From contig CAKPNA010000013.1 in the NCBI GenBank assembly GCA_934168275.1, positions 1 to 13,533 on the forward strand: 13,533 bases of DNA, written 5' to 3'. Position numbers and translations under genes: made by a program. Source of the stretch: an uncultured Bacilli bacterium. Lineage in GTDB: Bacteria; Bacillota_I; Bacilli_A; RF39; UBA660. The notes under the pieces were generated by a model. That model was not told where the DNA came from. It did not search any database and worked only from the letters and a program-made list of their open reading frames with translations. This document shows positions 1 to 6,202 of this stretch, piece after piece (position 1 is the stretch's first letter; each line of letters opens with the position of its first letter).

Positions 1-7
1 CACTTAA

Positions 8-50
8 AAAATCTCTCTAAGCCTTATTTTATAAGGTATAGGGAGATTTT
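8..50. terminator. Bidirectional intrinsic terminator
   Basis: A long hairpin pairs positions 8-19 with 39-50 and 21-27 with 31-37, with one mismatch and a TTT loop. On the minus strand the stem runs into six T (positions 11-6), so it can end transcription of the prepilin gene about 85 bases upstream. On the plus strand it is followed by a weaker T-rich stretch and could stop a gene entering from the left. The 51-136 stretch between hairpin and prepilin has no gene. Confidence 0.8.
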
Positions 51-76
51 ACGTTTTCAAAACTGTCAAAGTCAGG

Positions 77-105
77 ATTTTAACATAGAATTTATTAAAA
101 TACAA
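77..105 (-). promoter_or_regulatory. Possible leftward promoter before the edge hairpin
   Basis: On the minus strand TTGTAT (105-100) is separated by 17 bases from TAAAAT (82-77), which is preceded by TG one base upstream (extended -10). A transcript would start near position 70 and meet the hairpin at 50-8 almost at once. It could be a leader or attenuator for a gene beyond the left edge, or a chance match in AT-rich DNA. Confidence 0.3.
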
Positions 106-136
106 TTAATTTTTAAATAAATGACAAAAGTTTTAC

Positions 137-520
137 TTAACGACAACAATAATTGCCATCTTCTAGTTTCCAATCTTCTTGTTTTATTTCATATGTATAA
201 TTCTTATTTTGATAAGTTATAGTAACTACTACACTGTTTAAGTCAATATTCTTTCCTGTTTTAGGGTCAGTTAGACCACTTGTAATATAATGGTTATCTA
301 ATAGATACTGAGCAGTAATACTTGAATCAATATTTCCATATCTATTATCTGTAACATATTCTTTACTAGCTTCAAGAATAGTATTTTTTAATATTTCATA
401 ATTGTTTTCTTTATTTTTATTTATAAATGATGTTATAGAAATAGCGGCAATAGTAGAAATAATTGCAAGTAGTGTTATGGTTACTAGTAGTTCAACAATT
501 GTAAATCCTTTTTTATTCAT
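137..520 (-). CDS. Type IV prepilin-like protein
   Basis: A 127-aa prepilin of the type IV pilus / pseudopilus class. The leader is MNKKG, followed by FTIVELLVTITLLAII: cleavage and N-methylation are expected between Gly5 and Phe6, and Glu is at mature position +5. Residues 6-28 form the hydrophobic helix that anchors the subunit and packs the pilus core. The globular part is short and ends in an unusual Cys-Cys-Arg. An upstream in-frame ATG at 529 touches the ribosome binding site (AAGGAT, 535-530), while the ATG at 520 has 9 bases spacing and gives the usual short leader, so 520 is preferred. The gene has its own promoter and a downstream hairpin, so it is probably monocistronic. The processing peptidase (2908-3675) and platform protein (3686-5017) are nearby. 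Whether it is a major pilin, minor pilin or competence pseudopilin cannot be told from sequence. Confidence 0.88.
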   Translation of the reverse strand: MNKKGFTIVELLVTITLLAIISTIAAISITSFINKNKENNYEILKNTILEASKEYVTDNRYGNIDSSITAQYLLDNHYITSGLTDPKTGKNIDLNSVVVTITYQNKNYTYEIKQEDWKLEDGNYCCR

Positions 521-543
521 ATTTATCATATCCTTACATAATA

Positions 544-572
544 AGTATAATATATTTATGTCTATTTAACAA
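544..572 (-). promoter_or_regulatory. Promoter of the prepilin gene
   Basis: On the minus strand TTGTTA (572-567) lies 17 bases upstream of TATACT (549-544). The predicted start is near 537, giving a leader of under 20 bases that contains the AAGGAT ribosome binding site. It sits directly after the terminator of the ytxH-like gene. Confidence 0.6.
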
Positions 573-598
573 GAAAAAAAGAAGAAGTTTTATTCTTC
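573..598 (-). terminator. Terminator of the lipoprotein-ytxGH unit
   Basis: The arms 598-593 and 586-581 (GAAGAA / TTCTTC on the minus strand) enclose a 6-base loop and are followed by seven T (580-574). The left arm is made of the last Glu-Glu codons and the stop codon lies in the loop. The stem is short and AT-rich, so termination may be partial. Confidence 0.55.
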
Positions 599-994
599 AT
601 CTTCTAATCTTTTTAGTACTTCTCTTGTTACCATTGCAGCTTTTTGTCTGACTTCTTTAGCGGCTTTTTCAAGAACTGGTGTTCCTTTTTCTTTAGCATA
701 TTCTACTAAATCTTCAGCTTTTTCTTTAAGTTCATTGCCTTTTCTTTTAGCAATAGCAAGGGCTTTTTCTTTATCTAAATCTTCTAGTTCAACTTTTAAT
801 TCATCAATTTTTTTCATGAATTCATCTTTAACTTCATCAACATCTATTTCTTTTGCCTTATTGATTAGTTCATCGATTTTATTTTTAACATCTTTTCTTA
901 GGTCCTCGCCTTTCTTAGGGGCAAATAACATTCCTGCTCCTACTCCTAAACCTACTCCGGCAACAAATGGCCAAATACTTTTTTTCTTACTCAT
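590..994 (-). CDS. ytxH: YtxH-like general stress/envelope protein
   Basis: A 134-aa protein of the YtxH family. Residues 8-26 (WPFVAGVGLGVGAGMLFAP) form a Gly-rich membrane segment followed by the family's hallmark LFAPKKGEDLR. The remaining hundred or so residues are a charged helix rich in Lys and Glu, probably coiled coil. In Bacillus the homologue sits with ytxG and is a sigma-B-type stress gene whose molecular role is unknown. The ytxG-like gene is directly upstream here and overlaps by 8 bases (ATGAGTAA), which indicates translational coupling. The start at 994 was chosen because AAGGAG (1010-1005) is 10 bases upstream and the residues before it are low-complexity; ATG at 1000 is a close alternative. 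Confidence 0.82.
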   Translation of the reverse strand: MSKKKSIWPFVAGVGLGVGAGMLFAPKKGEDLRKDVKNKIDELINKAKEIDVDEVKDEFMKKIDELKVELEDLDKEKALAIAKRKGNELKEKAEDLVEYAKEKGTPVLEKAAKEVRQKAAMVTREVLKRLEDEE

Positions 995-1286
995 TATCAT
1001 CATTCTCCTTTTCTTTACTTTTTTTATTTTTCTTGGCAAATAACTTTCTAATAATTAAACTTATGCCATCAACCATACGATCACTTAGTAATGCTAATTT
1101 GTCGGTTGTCGCATCAATAATACTAAATACGCCATTTAGGGAACTTACTTTAGTATTAATATCATCAACAACTTTTTCCATTTTATTCATTACATTGATT
1201 AACTTTATACCTAAAACTATTAATATTCCAAGCAATATAGAACCTAATATGTATAAAATGATTGGTAGAACTTCATTTAGTGTCAT
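987..1286 (-). CDS. ytxG: YtxG-like DUF948 membrane protein
   Basis: A 99-aa protein with one N-terminal membrane helix (about residues 6-31), then an amphipathic helical region (VMNKMEKVVDDINTKVSSLN) and a Lys/Glu-rich tail. This layout, and its position directly before a YtxH-like gene, matches the DUF948/YtxG family. The function is not established; a membrane-attached coiled-coil partner of YtxH is the likeliest idea. The ribosome binding site AAGGAGG is formed by the last codons of the preceding gene, with only 2 bases between the two genes, so translation is coupled. The call rests on architecture and neighbourhood more than on specific residues. Confidence 0.68.
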   Translation of the reverse strand: MTLNEVLPIILYILGSILLGILIVLGIKLINVMNKMEKVVDDINTKVSSLNGVFSIIDATTDKLALLSDRMVDGISLIIRKLFAKKNKKSKEKENDDNE

Positions 1287-1288
1287 TA

Positions 1289-2197
1289 TTAATCCTCCTT
1301 ATCCTCATACATTGAATCAATCAAATCAAATAAGTCATCTTTATTTGCACTAGAAGCATTAGTGTTTTCTACTTTAGGTACTTCTTTCATTTCGATTTGT
1401 TCGGCTTTTGCTTCTTCATCATTATGATTTACAATTTTTATATCATTATTCTCTTTTTCTATTTTTTCTTCTTCTTTTGGTATTTCGTAGGCAACACCAA
1501 AGTCTTCATAATTTTCGATAGCTTTTTCCATAGTTATTTTTTTATTATCAGCTTCTTCGGCTTCTTTAGAGATGTCATATAGTAAGTCGTCTTCTTTTAA
1601 GGCAGCATTTCTTCTAGCTTCTTTTAGTAATTCACAATTTTCACATAGTAGATTATCTTTAATTTCATCTGTTAAATTACCAAAAGCTTTCTTTCTTACT
1701 GTTTCAAAATCTACTTTTTTAGATGGTCTTTTTAAGTTAGCTGAGGCATCATCTTTTTCCATAACTTCTTCCTTAGTATAGTTTTTGTCTAAAACACCAT
1801 ATACGGGTGAGATAACTGGTGAAGCTTTAAAATGATTCTTATTTTTTTCTTTGGCATCATCTTGATATAAATCCGCTACTTTTTTAGGTTTTTCAACTTC
1901 TTTAATAACATTTAGTGTCGGCTTATTTTGAACTACATTTAATTCTTTTTCAATAGTTCTTGAAAAGTCAAATCTTTGTTCTCTTGTTTGATTTAAATTT
2001 ACTTCTTCTCTTTTAACAGGAGGTATTTGTTTAATTTCTATTTCTTCTCGTTCATGTTTCTTTTCTTCTTCTAAAACAGCCTCACGCATTACTTTAGGTA
2101 ATTCATTCTTTTCTTCTTCTACTTCTTCTTCAGAATCAACTTCATCTATTTCCTCTACATCAGTAAATAATTCTTTTAATTTATTTAAAAATCCCAT
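1289..2197 (-). CDS. Acidic, probably disordered 302-aa protein
   Basis: Not recognised. It has 302 residues and is very rich in Glu, Lys and Asp with no signal peptide. Residues 1-12 (MGFLNKLKELFT) could form an amphipathic membrane-binding helix, and a strongly acidic linker follows (15-31). Later islands look conserved: FKASPVISPVYGVLDKNY at 123-140, a CENC pair at 185-188 within a helical patch (164-200), and an acidic C-terminal helix DDLFDLIDSMYEDKED (287-302). The helix-plus-acidic-linker start recalls SepF, but the SepF fold is absent. A cytoplasmic, membrane-associated scaffold or adaptor is the reasonable inference. The ATG at 2197 is 6 bases after AGAGGTG (2210-2204); the longer GTG start at 2206 lies inside that site. 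It follows the lipoprotein gene by 19 bases. Confidence 0.8.
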   Translation of the reverse strand: MGFLNKLKELFTDVEEIDEVDSEEEVEEEKNELPKVMREAVLEEEKKHEREEIEIKQIPPVKREEVNLNQTREQRFDFSRTIEKELNVVQNKPTLNVIKEVEKPKKVADLYQDDAKEKNKNHFKASPVISPVYGVLDKNYTKEEVMEKDDASANLKRPSKKVDFETVRKKAFGNLTDEIKDNLLCENCELLKEARRNAALKEDDLLYDISKEAEEADNKKITMEKAIENYEDFGVAYEIPKEEEKIEKENNDIKIVNHNDEEAKAEQIEMKEVPKVENTNASSANKDDLFDLIDSMYEDKED

Positions 2198-2216
2198 TAC
2201 TAGCACCTCTTTCTAA

Positions 2217-2849
2217 TTATCCTATATCAGGAAGTTTATCCTTATCTTCATCTTCAACTATCTCTTGTAAATATTGTGAGAATTTACTTTTAGCTGATTC
2301 CGGTTTCTTTAATTCATAACTAACTTCGCCTTCTTTAAAACCATCTTCAGATAATAAATTTGTAATCATGGTATCATTATACTTAATATTATTTAAAATT
2401 ATTAGCATATTAGCAAGTACTTCTTTGAAATCTTCTTTAGTAGTATACCCTTCTACTCTGGCATAACCATAAGATATTTCAATAAAGTAATCATTATCAC
2501 TTTTATTTATACCAATAAATCCTTTTTTATCATTATAATTTAATAATTTGTAATAATAATTATATGTATTATCTTTAATATAATTTTCATTTTTATAATA
2601 ATACCCAACAATGTCAACATAAAAATAGACTTCACTATTCTTTATTTTCAATACTAGGTTGTTATTTTCACTATAAACTGGCATGACGCCAACCGGTCGA
2701 TAGTACATATAACCAAATCCTGCTGTATTAACTACCGTGTTTTGCTCTCCTAGTATATCATTAATAGTATTATCTACATTGTCTGTTAGTCTTGTACATC
2801 CTGTTAAAAATAGAATGATAATCAGTATTATAAACTGTCTATGTTTCAC
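2217..2849 (-). CDS. Putative lipoprotein of unknown function
   Basis: A 210-aa lipoprotein if started at GTG 2849. The signal peptide is (M)KHRQFIILIIILFLTGC, with lipobox LTGC and the lipidated Cys at residue 18. The mature part is rich in Tyr and Asn with alternating hydrophobic stretches (FYVDIVGYYY, YFIEISYGYARVEGY), suggesting beta structure, and ends in a charged tail with acidic EDEDKDK. No family was recognised. An ATG at 2855 is in frame but directly abuts AGGTGA (2861-2856); the GTG six bases further fits the spacing better. It is the first gene of a unit with the 302-aa, ytxG-like and ytxH-like genes. Confidence 0.78.
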   Translation of the reverse strand: MKHRQFIILIIILFLTGCTRLTDNVDNTINDILGEQNTVVNTAGFGYMYYRPVGVMPVYSENNNLVLKIKNSEVYFYVDIVGYYYKNENYIKDNTYNYYYKLLNYNDKKGFIGINKSDNDYFIEISYGYARVEGYTTKEDFKEVLANMLIILNNIKYNDTMITNLLSEDGFKEGEVSYELKKPESAKSKFSQYLQEIVEDEDKDKLPDIG

Positions 2850-2855
2850 TATCAT

Positions 2856-2861
2856 TCACCT
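2856..2861 (-). promoter_or_regulatory. Ribosome binding site deciding the lipoprotein start
   Basis: AGGTGA on the minus strand ends immediately before ATG 2855 and six bases before GTG 2849. The GTG is therefore the more plausible start. Confidence 0.5.
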
Positions 2862-2871
2862 ACTCTTCTAC

Positions 2872-2899
2872 ATTATATCAAAAAAAAAAGAAAAGTTAA
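2872..2899 (-). promoter_or_regulatory. Promoter of the lipoprotein-302aa-ytxGH unit
   Basis: A perfect TATAAT (2877-2872) on the minus strand is preceded by TG plus one base (extended -10). A -35 candidate TTAACT (2899-2894) lies 16 bases upstream, inside the pilD terminator stem. The predicted start is near 2865, leaving a very short leader. Confidence 0.6.
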
Positions 2900-2909
2900 A
2901 TACTTTTCT
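2880..2909 (-). terminator. Terminator of pilC-pilD
   Basis: The minus strand reads AGAAAAGT, loop ATTTA, ACTTTTCT (arms 2909-2902 and 2896-2889), followed by nine T (2888-2880). The stem starts inside the pilD stop codon. It separates the pilus genes from the lipoprotein unit. Confidence 0.8.
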
Positions 2910-3675
2910 AAAAATTAATGATAAAATTAATAATATCGATAAACTTTATTCCTAAAATAAATAGTATTAAGGCTGACATACTTAAGAAAGGTCCAAAAGG
3001 AATAATGTTATCTTTCTTTCTTATGACAAAGTATATGGCAATAGGAAATGCAATAAATGTTGCTAAAAATATGGAACATATACTCATTGGATAACCTAAA
3101 ACTAAACCAAATAGAAATAATAATTTTATATCGCCCCCACCAAGAGATTCTTTTTTAAATATTTTGTCTCCTAGTAGTTTTAATAAGTACATAGTTAAGA
3201 AAGCACCAATGCCCGCTAGAATACTATAAGCTGTTTCAACTACTCCTATTCTAAATAAGTTAACAACGATAATTGACCCAATACAAAATAGTAATACTTC
3301 ATCTAAGATAATCATATATTCAATATCACTTACAATAATAGTAATAATTGTTGAAGTAAATATTAAGGCTACTACTAAGTCTAGGTTAAGGCCAAAGACG
3401 TGATAACAAACGCTATATAAGATACCCGAAATTAGTTCTACTAGTACATAACTAATAGGTAATTTAGTATGACATTTAGAACACTTACCTCCTAGAAATA
3501 TGTATGATAGTATGGGTATTAGTTCATACCAAGCTAGTTTATGATTACATACATCGCAATGAGACGGTGGTGAAATAATTGATTTATCTTGACTAAGTCT
3601 AGTTGCTACAACGTATAGAAATGATCCCATGACTGTTCCAAGTATAAAAAATATAATTACATAAAATAAATCCAT
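2908..3675 (-). CDS. pilD: Prepilin peptidase (A24 aspartic protease)
   Basis: A 255-aa integral membrane prepilin peptidase/N-methyltransferase of the PilD/ComC/GspO family. It cuts the leader of type IV prepilins after Gly and methylates the new N-terminus. Residues 15-80 are the DiS_P_DiS domain with two Cys pairs (C40/C43 and C65/C68) and the conserved SCDVC-like surroundings. The A24 domain follows with the two catalytic aspartates, D117 (SDIEY) and D182 in GGGDIKLL. About eight hydrophobic segments span the protein and length is normal. ATG 3675 has AAGGAG six bases upstream. The gene follows pilC by 10 bases and ends in a terminator. The pilin at 137-520 is its evident substrate. Confidence 0.96.
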   Translation of the reverse strand: MDLFYVIIFFILGTVMGSFLYVVATRLSQDKSIISPPSHCDVCNHKLAWYELIPILSYIFLGGKCSKCHTKLPISYVLVELISGILYSVCYHVFGLNLDLVVALIFTSTIITIIVSDIEYMIILDEVLLFCIGSIIVVNLFRIGVVETAYSILAGIGAFLTMYLLKLLGDKIFKKESLGGGDIKLLFLFGLVLGYPMSICSIFLATFIAFPIAIYFVIRKKDNIIPFGPFLSMSALILFILGIKFIDIINFIINF

Positions 3676-3685
3676 TGTTAACTCC

Positions 3686-5017
3686 TTATATCATCTTGCT
3701 ATATATATCAAACATTGGTAATACAACTGCTAGTAATATTACTCCAACAATGACAGAAAGTAAGATAATCATTATTGGTTCAACTAAGCTCTTTAAACGT
3801 GTTGTAGTATTAGTTTGTTCTTCTTGGTAGTAGTTAGCAACATTCTCCATCATGGCTCCTAGTTTTCCGGTACGTTCACCTGTTAGAAGCATTTCATAGG
3901 CAATGTCAGGGAAGGCCCAATTATTTTTGAAGGCTTTAGATAGTCCATCACCAACACTAAGATTTTCTATAGCCTTTTTTATTAGAGCTTTATATATTTC
4001 ATTATTAGATATTTTACCTAATATTTCCATACTATCAGTAATAAAGACATCATGTTTTAATAGTGTTGAGAAAGTACTTGTAAACATTATTATTTCATTA
4101 TAAGTTATTATATTTTTAATTACTGGAACGTGCATGCCCATATATTGAACGACATATCTAAATCCTTTTAAATTTCTATAGCAATATACGATAGAAAATG
4201 AAACAATAAGTATTATGGCAATTATGTACATATAATAAGTTTCTAAGAATTTACTAAAGGAAATAATGGCTTGAGTTAAGGCAGGCAATTCACTGCCAGC
4301 TTCAGAATACATTTTAGTAAATGATGGCACTACATATAATATAACAAATGTTAGTATTGCAACAGCAAATATCATAATAGCACTCGGATATATCATGGCG
4401 TTTATTAATTGCTTTCTATTAGTATCTGAACGACGATAGTACTGAGCCATTTCATCTAGTATTTCCGTTAAGTTACCGGTAAGTTCAGATGTTTTAACCA
4501 TGTTTACTAGCATTCTTGGGAAGGTATTACCTTGTTTTTCTAGACACTCACTAAAACTGACGCCTTTATTTAATTCAAATACTATTCTACGATAGATATT
4601 TCTTGTATGTTTATCTTTAGTTTGTCTTGATAGAATGGCCATAGCTTCGACTAGCGGGATGCCGGCTTTTATTAATGTTGATAGTTGAGTTAAGAAGAAT
4701 ACTAAATCTTTTAGTTTCATTTTTCTTCTAGTACTTACTAAGACTAGGCCTAAACTATTAGATACTTTATCTTCTTTTATTTCAATAACATTGTAACCTT
4801 GGCTATTTAAAAATGATTGAACTTCAACTTCGTTTTCAGCATCAAAGTAATCACTTACTATCTTTCCGGTATTATCTTTAACTTTGTAAGCATAACGTTT
4901 TTTATTCCTGTTTGGATCAATGCTTTTTTCCTGTTTCTTATTATTTTTAGTTTGACTATTTGAAAAAGCCGGATTGACAGCATTAAAATTTGTATTTATG
5001 GGTTCATTAGAATTCAT
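3686..5017 (-). CDS. pilC: Type IV pilus / type II secretion platform protein
   Basis: A 443-aa inner-membrane platform protein of the GspF/PilC/ComGB family, which couples the assembly ATPase to pilin insertion. A short disordered N-terminus (1-40) precedes the usual small domain RYAYKVKDNTGKIVSDYFDA...GYNVIEI (41-80). Two T2SSF helical repeats follow: 102-230 (FLTQLSTLIKAGIPLVEA; Glu178 in TSELTGNL) and about 308-432 (FTSTFSTLLKHDVFITDSM; Glu381 in TGERTGKL). Membrane segments are near 208-231, 262-281 and 411-434. Length is slightly above the family norm because of the N-terminal extension. It starts at ATG 5017 after AGGGGAT and forms a two-gene unit with pilD. No GspE/PilB/PilT ATPase is present in the window. 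Confidence 0.96.
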   Translation of the reverse strand: MNSNEPINTNFNAVNPAFSNSQTKNNKKQEKSIDPNRNKKRYAYKVKDNTGKIVSDYFDAENEVEVQSFLNSQGYNVIEIKEDKVSNSLGLVLVSTRRKMKLKDLVFFLTQLSTLIKAGIPLVEAMAILSRQTKDKHTRNIYRRIVFELNKGVSFSECLEKQGNTFPRMLVNMVKTSELTGNLTEILDEMAQYYRRSDTNRKQLINAMIYPSAIMIFAVAILTFVILYVVPSFTKMYSEAGSELPALTQAIISFSKFLETYYMYIIAIILIVSFSIVYCYRNLKGFRYVVQYMGMHVPVIKNIITYNEIIMFTSTFSTLLKHDVFITDSMEILGKISNNEIYKALIKKAIENLSVGDGLSKAFKNNWAFPDIAYEMLLTGERTGKLGAMMENVANYYQEEQTNTTTRLKSLVEPIMIILLSVIVGVILLAVVLPMFDIYSKMI

Positions 5018-5046
5018 TTTTTTATCCCCTACCTTATCTTAAAATT

Positions 5047-5055
5047 ATTATAACA
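5047..5055 (-). promoter_or_regulatory. Extended -10 of the pilC-pilD promoter
   Basis: The minus strand has TGTTATAAT (5055-5047), a perfect extended -10. No good -35 is present at 17 bases; TTAATA (5077-5072) would need a 19-base spacer, so recognition may rely on the TG motif. The leader would be about 23 bases and carries the AGGGGAT ribosome binding site. Confidence 0.55.
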
Positions 5056-5073
5056 TACTTTTTTATATTTTTA

Positions 5074-5103
5074 TTAACCTTTTTAAAAAATATGACATAT
5101 ATT
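5074..5103 (+). promoter_or_regulatory. Weak promoter candidate of the VrrA-like gene
   Basis: TTAACC (5074-5079) and TATATT (5098-5103) are 18 bases apart on the plus strand. If used, transcription would start only a few bases before the ribosome binding site. It is back to back with the pilC promoter in the same 100-base gap. Confidence 0.3.
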
Positions 5104-5123
5104 ATTCTAGGAAGGTGTCATAT
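5090..5123 (+). repeat. Inverted repeat flanking the VrrA-like ribosome binding site
   Basis: ATATGACA (5090-5097) and TGTCATAT (5116-5123) are exact inverted copies. The 18 bases between them hold the ribosome binding site AGGAAGG (5109-5115), and the right arm touches the ATG at 5124. It could be a DNA operator overlapping the weak -10, or, with an upstream start, an RNA hairpin around the binding site. Confidence 0.5.
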
Positions 5124-5549
5124 ATGTATCCAAATTATATGGGTGGACCAATGATGTTTAATAGTGTTCCTTATGCCATGGGTGGAATGGCTCGTGCTGG
5201 AGCAGCTGCTAGAGGTACAGGAATGTTATCAAGACTTGGACTTGCCGGTAAATCAATAAATTGGGGTGGTCTACTAAATAATGCTAGTAAAACATTGGGA
5301 GTTGTTAATCAGGCAATACCGTTAGTTAAACAAGCCGGGCCCATGTTTAATAACATGAAGTCAATGATGCGTTTAGCTTCGATATTTAAAGATGAAACAG
5401 ATAATTCTCCACGTCAAAATAATAATCAGGTAAATACTCAAAACTACACTAATCAGAATGCTAATAATCAATATTCGCAGGATAATACTAATAAATATGA
5501 TAATTTAGTAGATAATTACCAATATAATAAGCCCAATTTCTTTATATAA
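5124..5549 (+). CDS. VrrA/YqfQ-like protein
   Basis: A 141-aa protein and the only rightward gene. It opens with a Met/Gly/Pro/Tyr-rich segment (MYPNYMGGPMM, 1-11), then a Gly/Ala/Arg stretch (20-45), a short helical core (GGLLNNASKTLGVVNQAIPLVKQAGPMFNNMKSMMRLASIFK, 48-89) and an Asn/Gln-rich tail (98-126). A low-complexity start followed by a GLL...QxxPLVKQxGPM...MxxLxxIFK core is the pattern of the VrrA/YqfQ family, whose function is unknown; this match is by eye. The start at 5124 was chosen because AGGAAGGTG (5109-5117) is 6 bases upstream; the GTG at 5115 lies within that site. There is no signal peptide or membrane helix. It converges on the secreted pair across a shared terminator. Confidence 0.72.
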   Translation: MYPNYMGGPMMFNSVPYAMGGMARAGAAARGTGMLSRLGLAGKSINWGGLLNNASKTLGVVNQAIPLVKQAGPMFNNMKSMMRLASIFKDETDNSPRQNNNQVNTQNYTNQNANNQYSQDNTNKYDNLVDNYQYNKPNFFI

Positions 5550-5550
5550 C

Positions 5551-5586
5551 AAAAAAATATCCAATTTTATTAGGATATTCTTTTTA
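5551..5586. terminator. Bidirectional terminator between convergent genes
   Basis: AATATCC (5556-5562) pairs with GGATATT (5573-5579). The plus strand continues with CTTTTT after the stem and the minus strand with seven T (5557-5551). It serves both the VrrA-like gene and the secreted protein gene ending at 5594. Confidence 0.75.
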
Positions 5587-5593
5587 TTAAATA

Positions 5594-6184
5594 CTATGCT
5601 GAAGGGTTGTTTGTAACACTACCTGTTACTGTTACTGATAAACTACCAGTTACATTAGCAGTTTGAGCACTATCTAACCATATATATAAATAATATGTCT
5701 TACTGAATTTTGTTTTATCAGTTGCATCTTGTGTAATTCCAGTTTTATCGTTAGATACCATTGTAAATGCATTGCCTTGGGCAGCTGTTGAGAAATTACC
5801 ACTACCAACTACTCCTTGTGTACAACTGTTTGATGATGTTGTTAAAGCCCACTTCATATTAGCTATTTTTAATCCCGCATCTAATTTTGTTGGATTAAGA
5901 CCAAGTGTAAAACTTACTGATCCTCCTGAAGTGTTTACAGCTGATGCTACTATTGTTTTCTTGATTGCATATTGTGAATTAGTACATGTTGTTGGCATGA
6001 ATGATACATTAGCATTTCCACCACCACTTACTGTCATTGTTAAGTTACCAGACTTGATTTGTGTTACATTAACAGCTGTTGCACTAGCTGTAACAAAGGC
6101 ATATGTAGCACCAGCAACTATTCCTATAATTGCTATTACAGCTGCTAAAGATAATGCTAGTGTTTTACCATTATTATTTTTCAT
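5594..6184 (-). CDS. TasA/camelysin-like secreted protein, copy B
   Basis: A 196-aa secreted protein. Residues 9-29 (LALSLAAVIAIIGIVAGATYA) form a signal peptide ending in GATYA, very like the GGTWA site of Bacillus TasA, which the SipW-type signal peptidase cuts. Next come FVTASATAVNVTQIKSGNLTMTV, the place where TasA/camelysin proteins have an F-containing turn and an SGxLxL strand. The mature part is rich in Ala, Ser, Thr, Gly and Asn, has two Cys (67, 121) and ends in strand-like repeats (YYLYIWLD, GSLSVTVTGSV). It has little Lys/Glu, unlike cytoplasmic neighbours. AAGGAGG is 7 bases upstream. It follows copy A by 18 bases and was probably made by duplication. A fibre-forming or surface role is inferred; no SipW gene is in the window. 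Confidence 0.7.
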   Translation of the reverse strand: MKNNNGKTLALSLAAVIAIIGIVAGATYAFVTASATAVNVTQIKSGNLTMTVSGGGNANVSFMPTTCTNSQYAIKKTIVASAVNTSGGSVSFTLGLNPTKLDAGLKIANMKWALTTSSNSCTQGVVGSGNFSTAAQGNAFTMVSNDKTGITQDATDKTKFSKTYYLYIWLDSAQTANVTGSLSVTVTGSVTNNPSA

Positions 6185-6202
6185 TTTTTTCCTCCTTATT
6201 CA

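Noticed and set aside
735..1353. Two plus-strand reading frames rich in Phe, Ser and Leu
   Set aside because: They are antisense to Lys/Glu-rich genes (GAA/AAA reads as TTC/TTT), with no ribosome binding site or homology. The same holds for frames at 1397-1781, 7073-7399, 10011-10444, 11919-12224 and 12504-12909.
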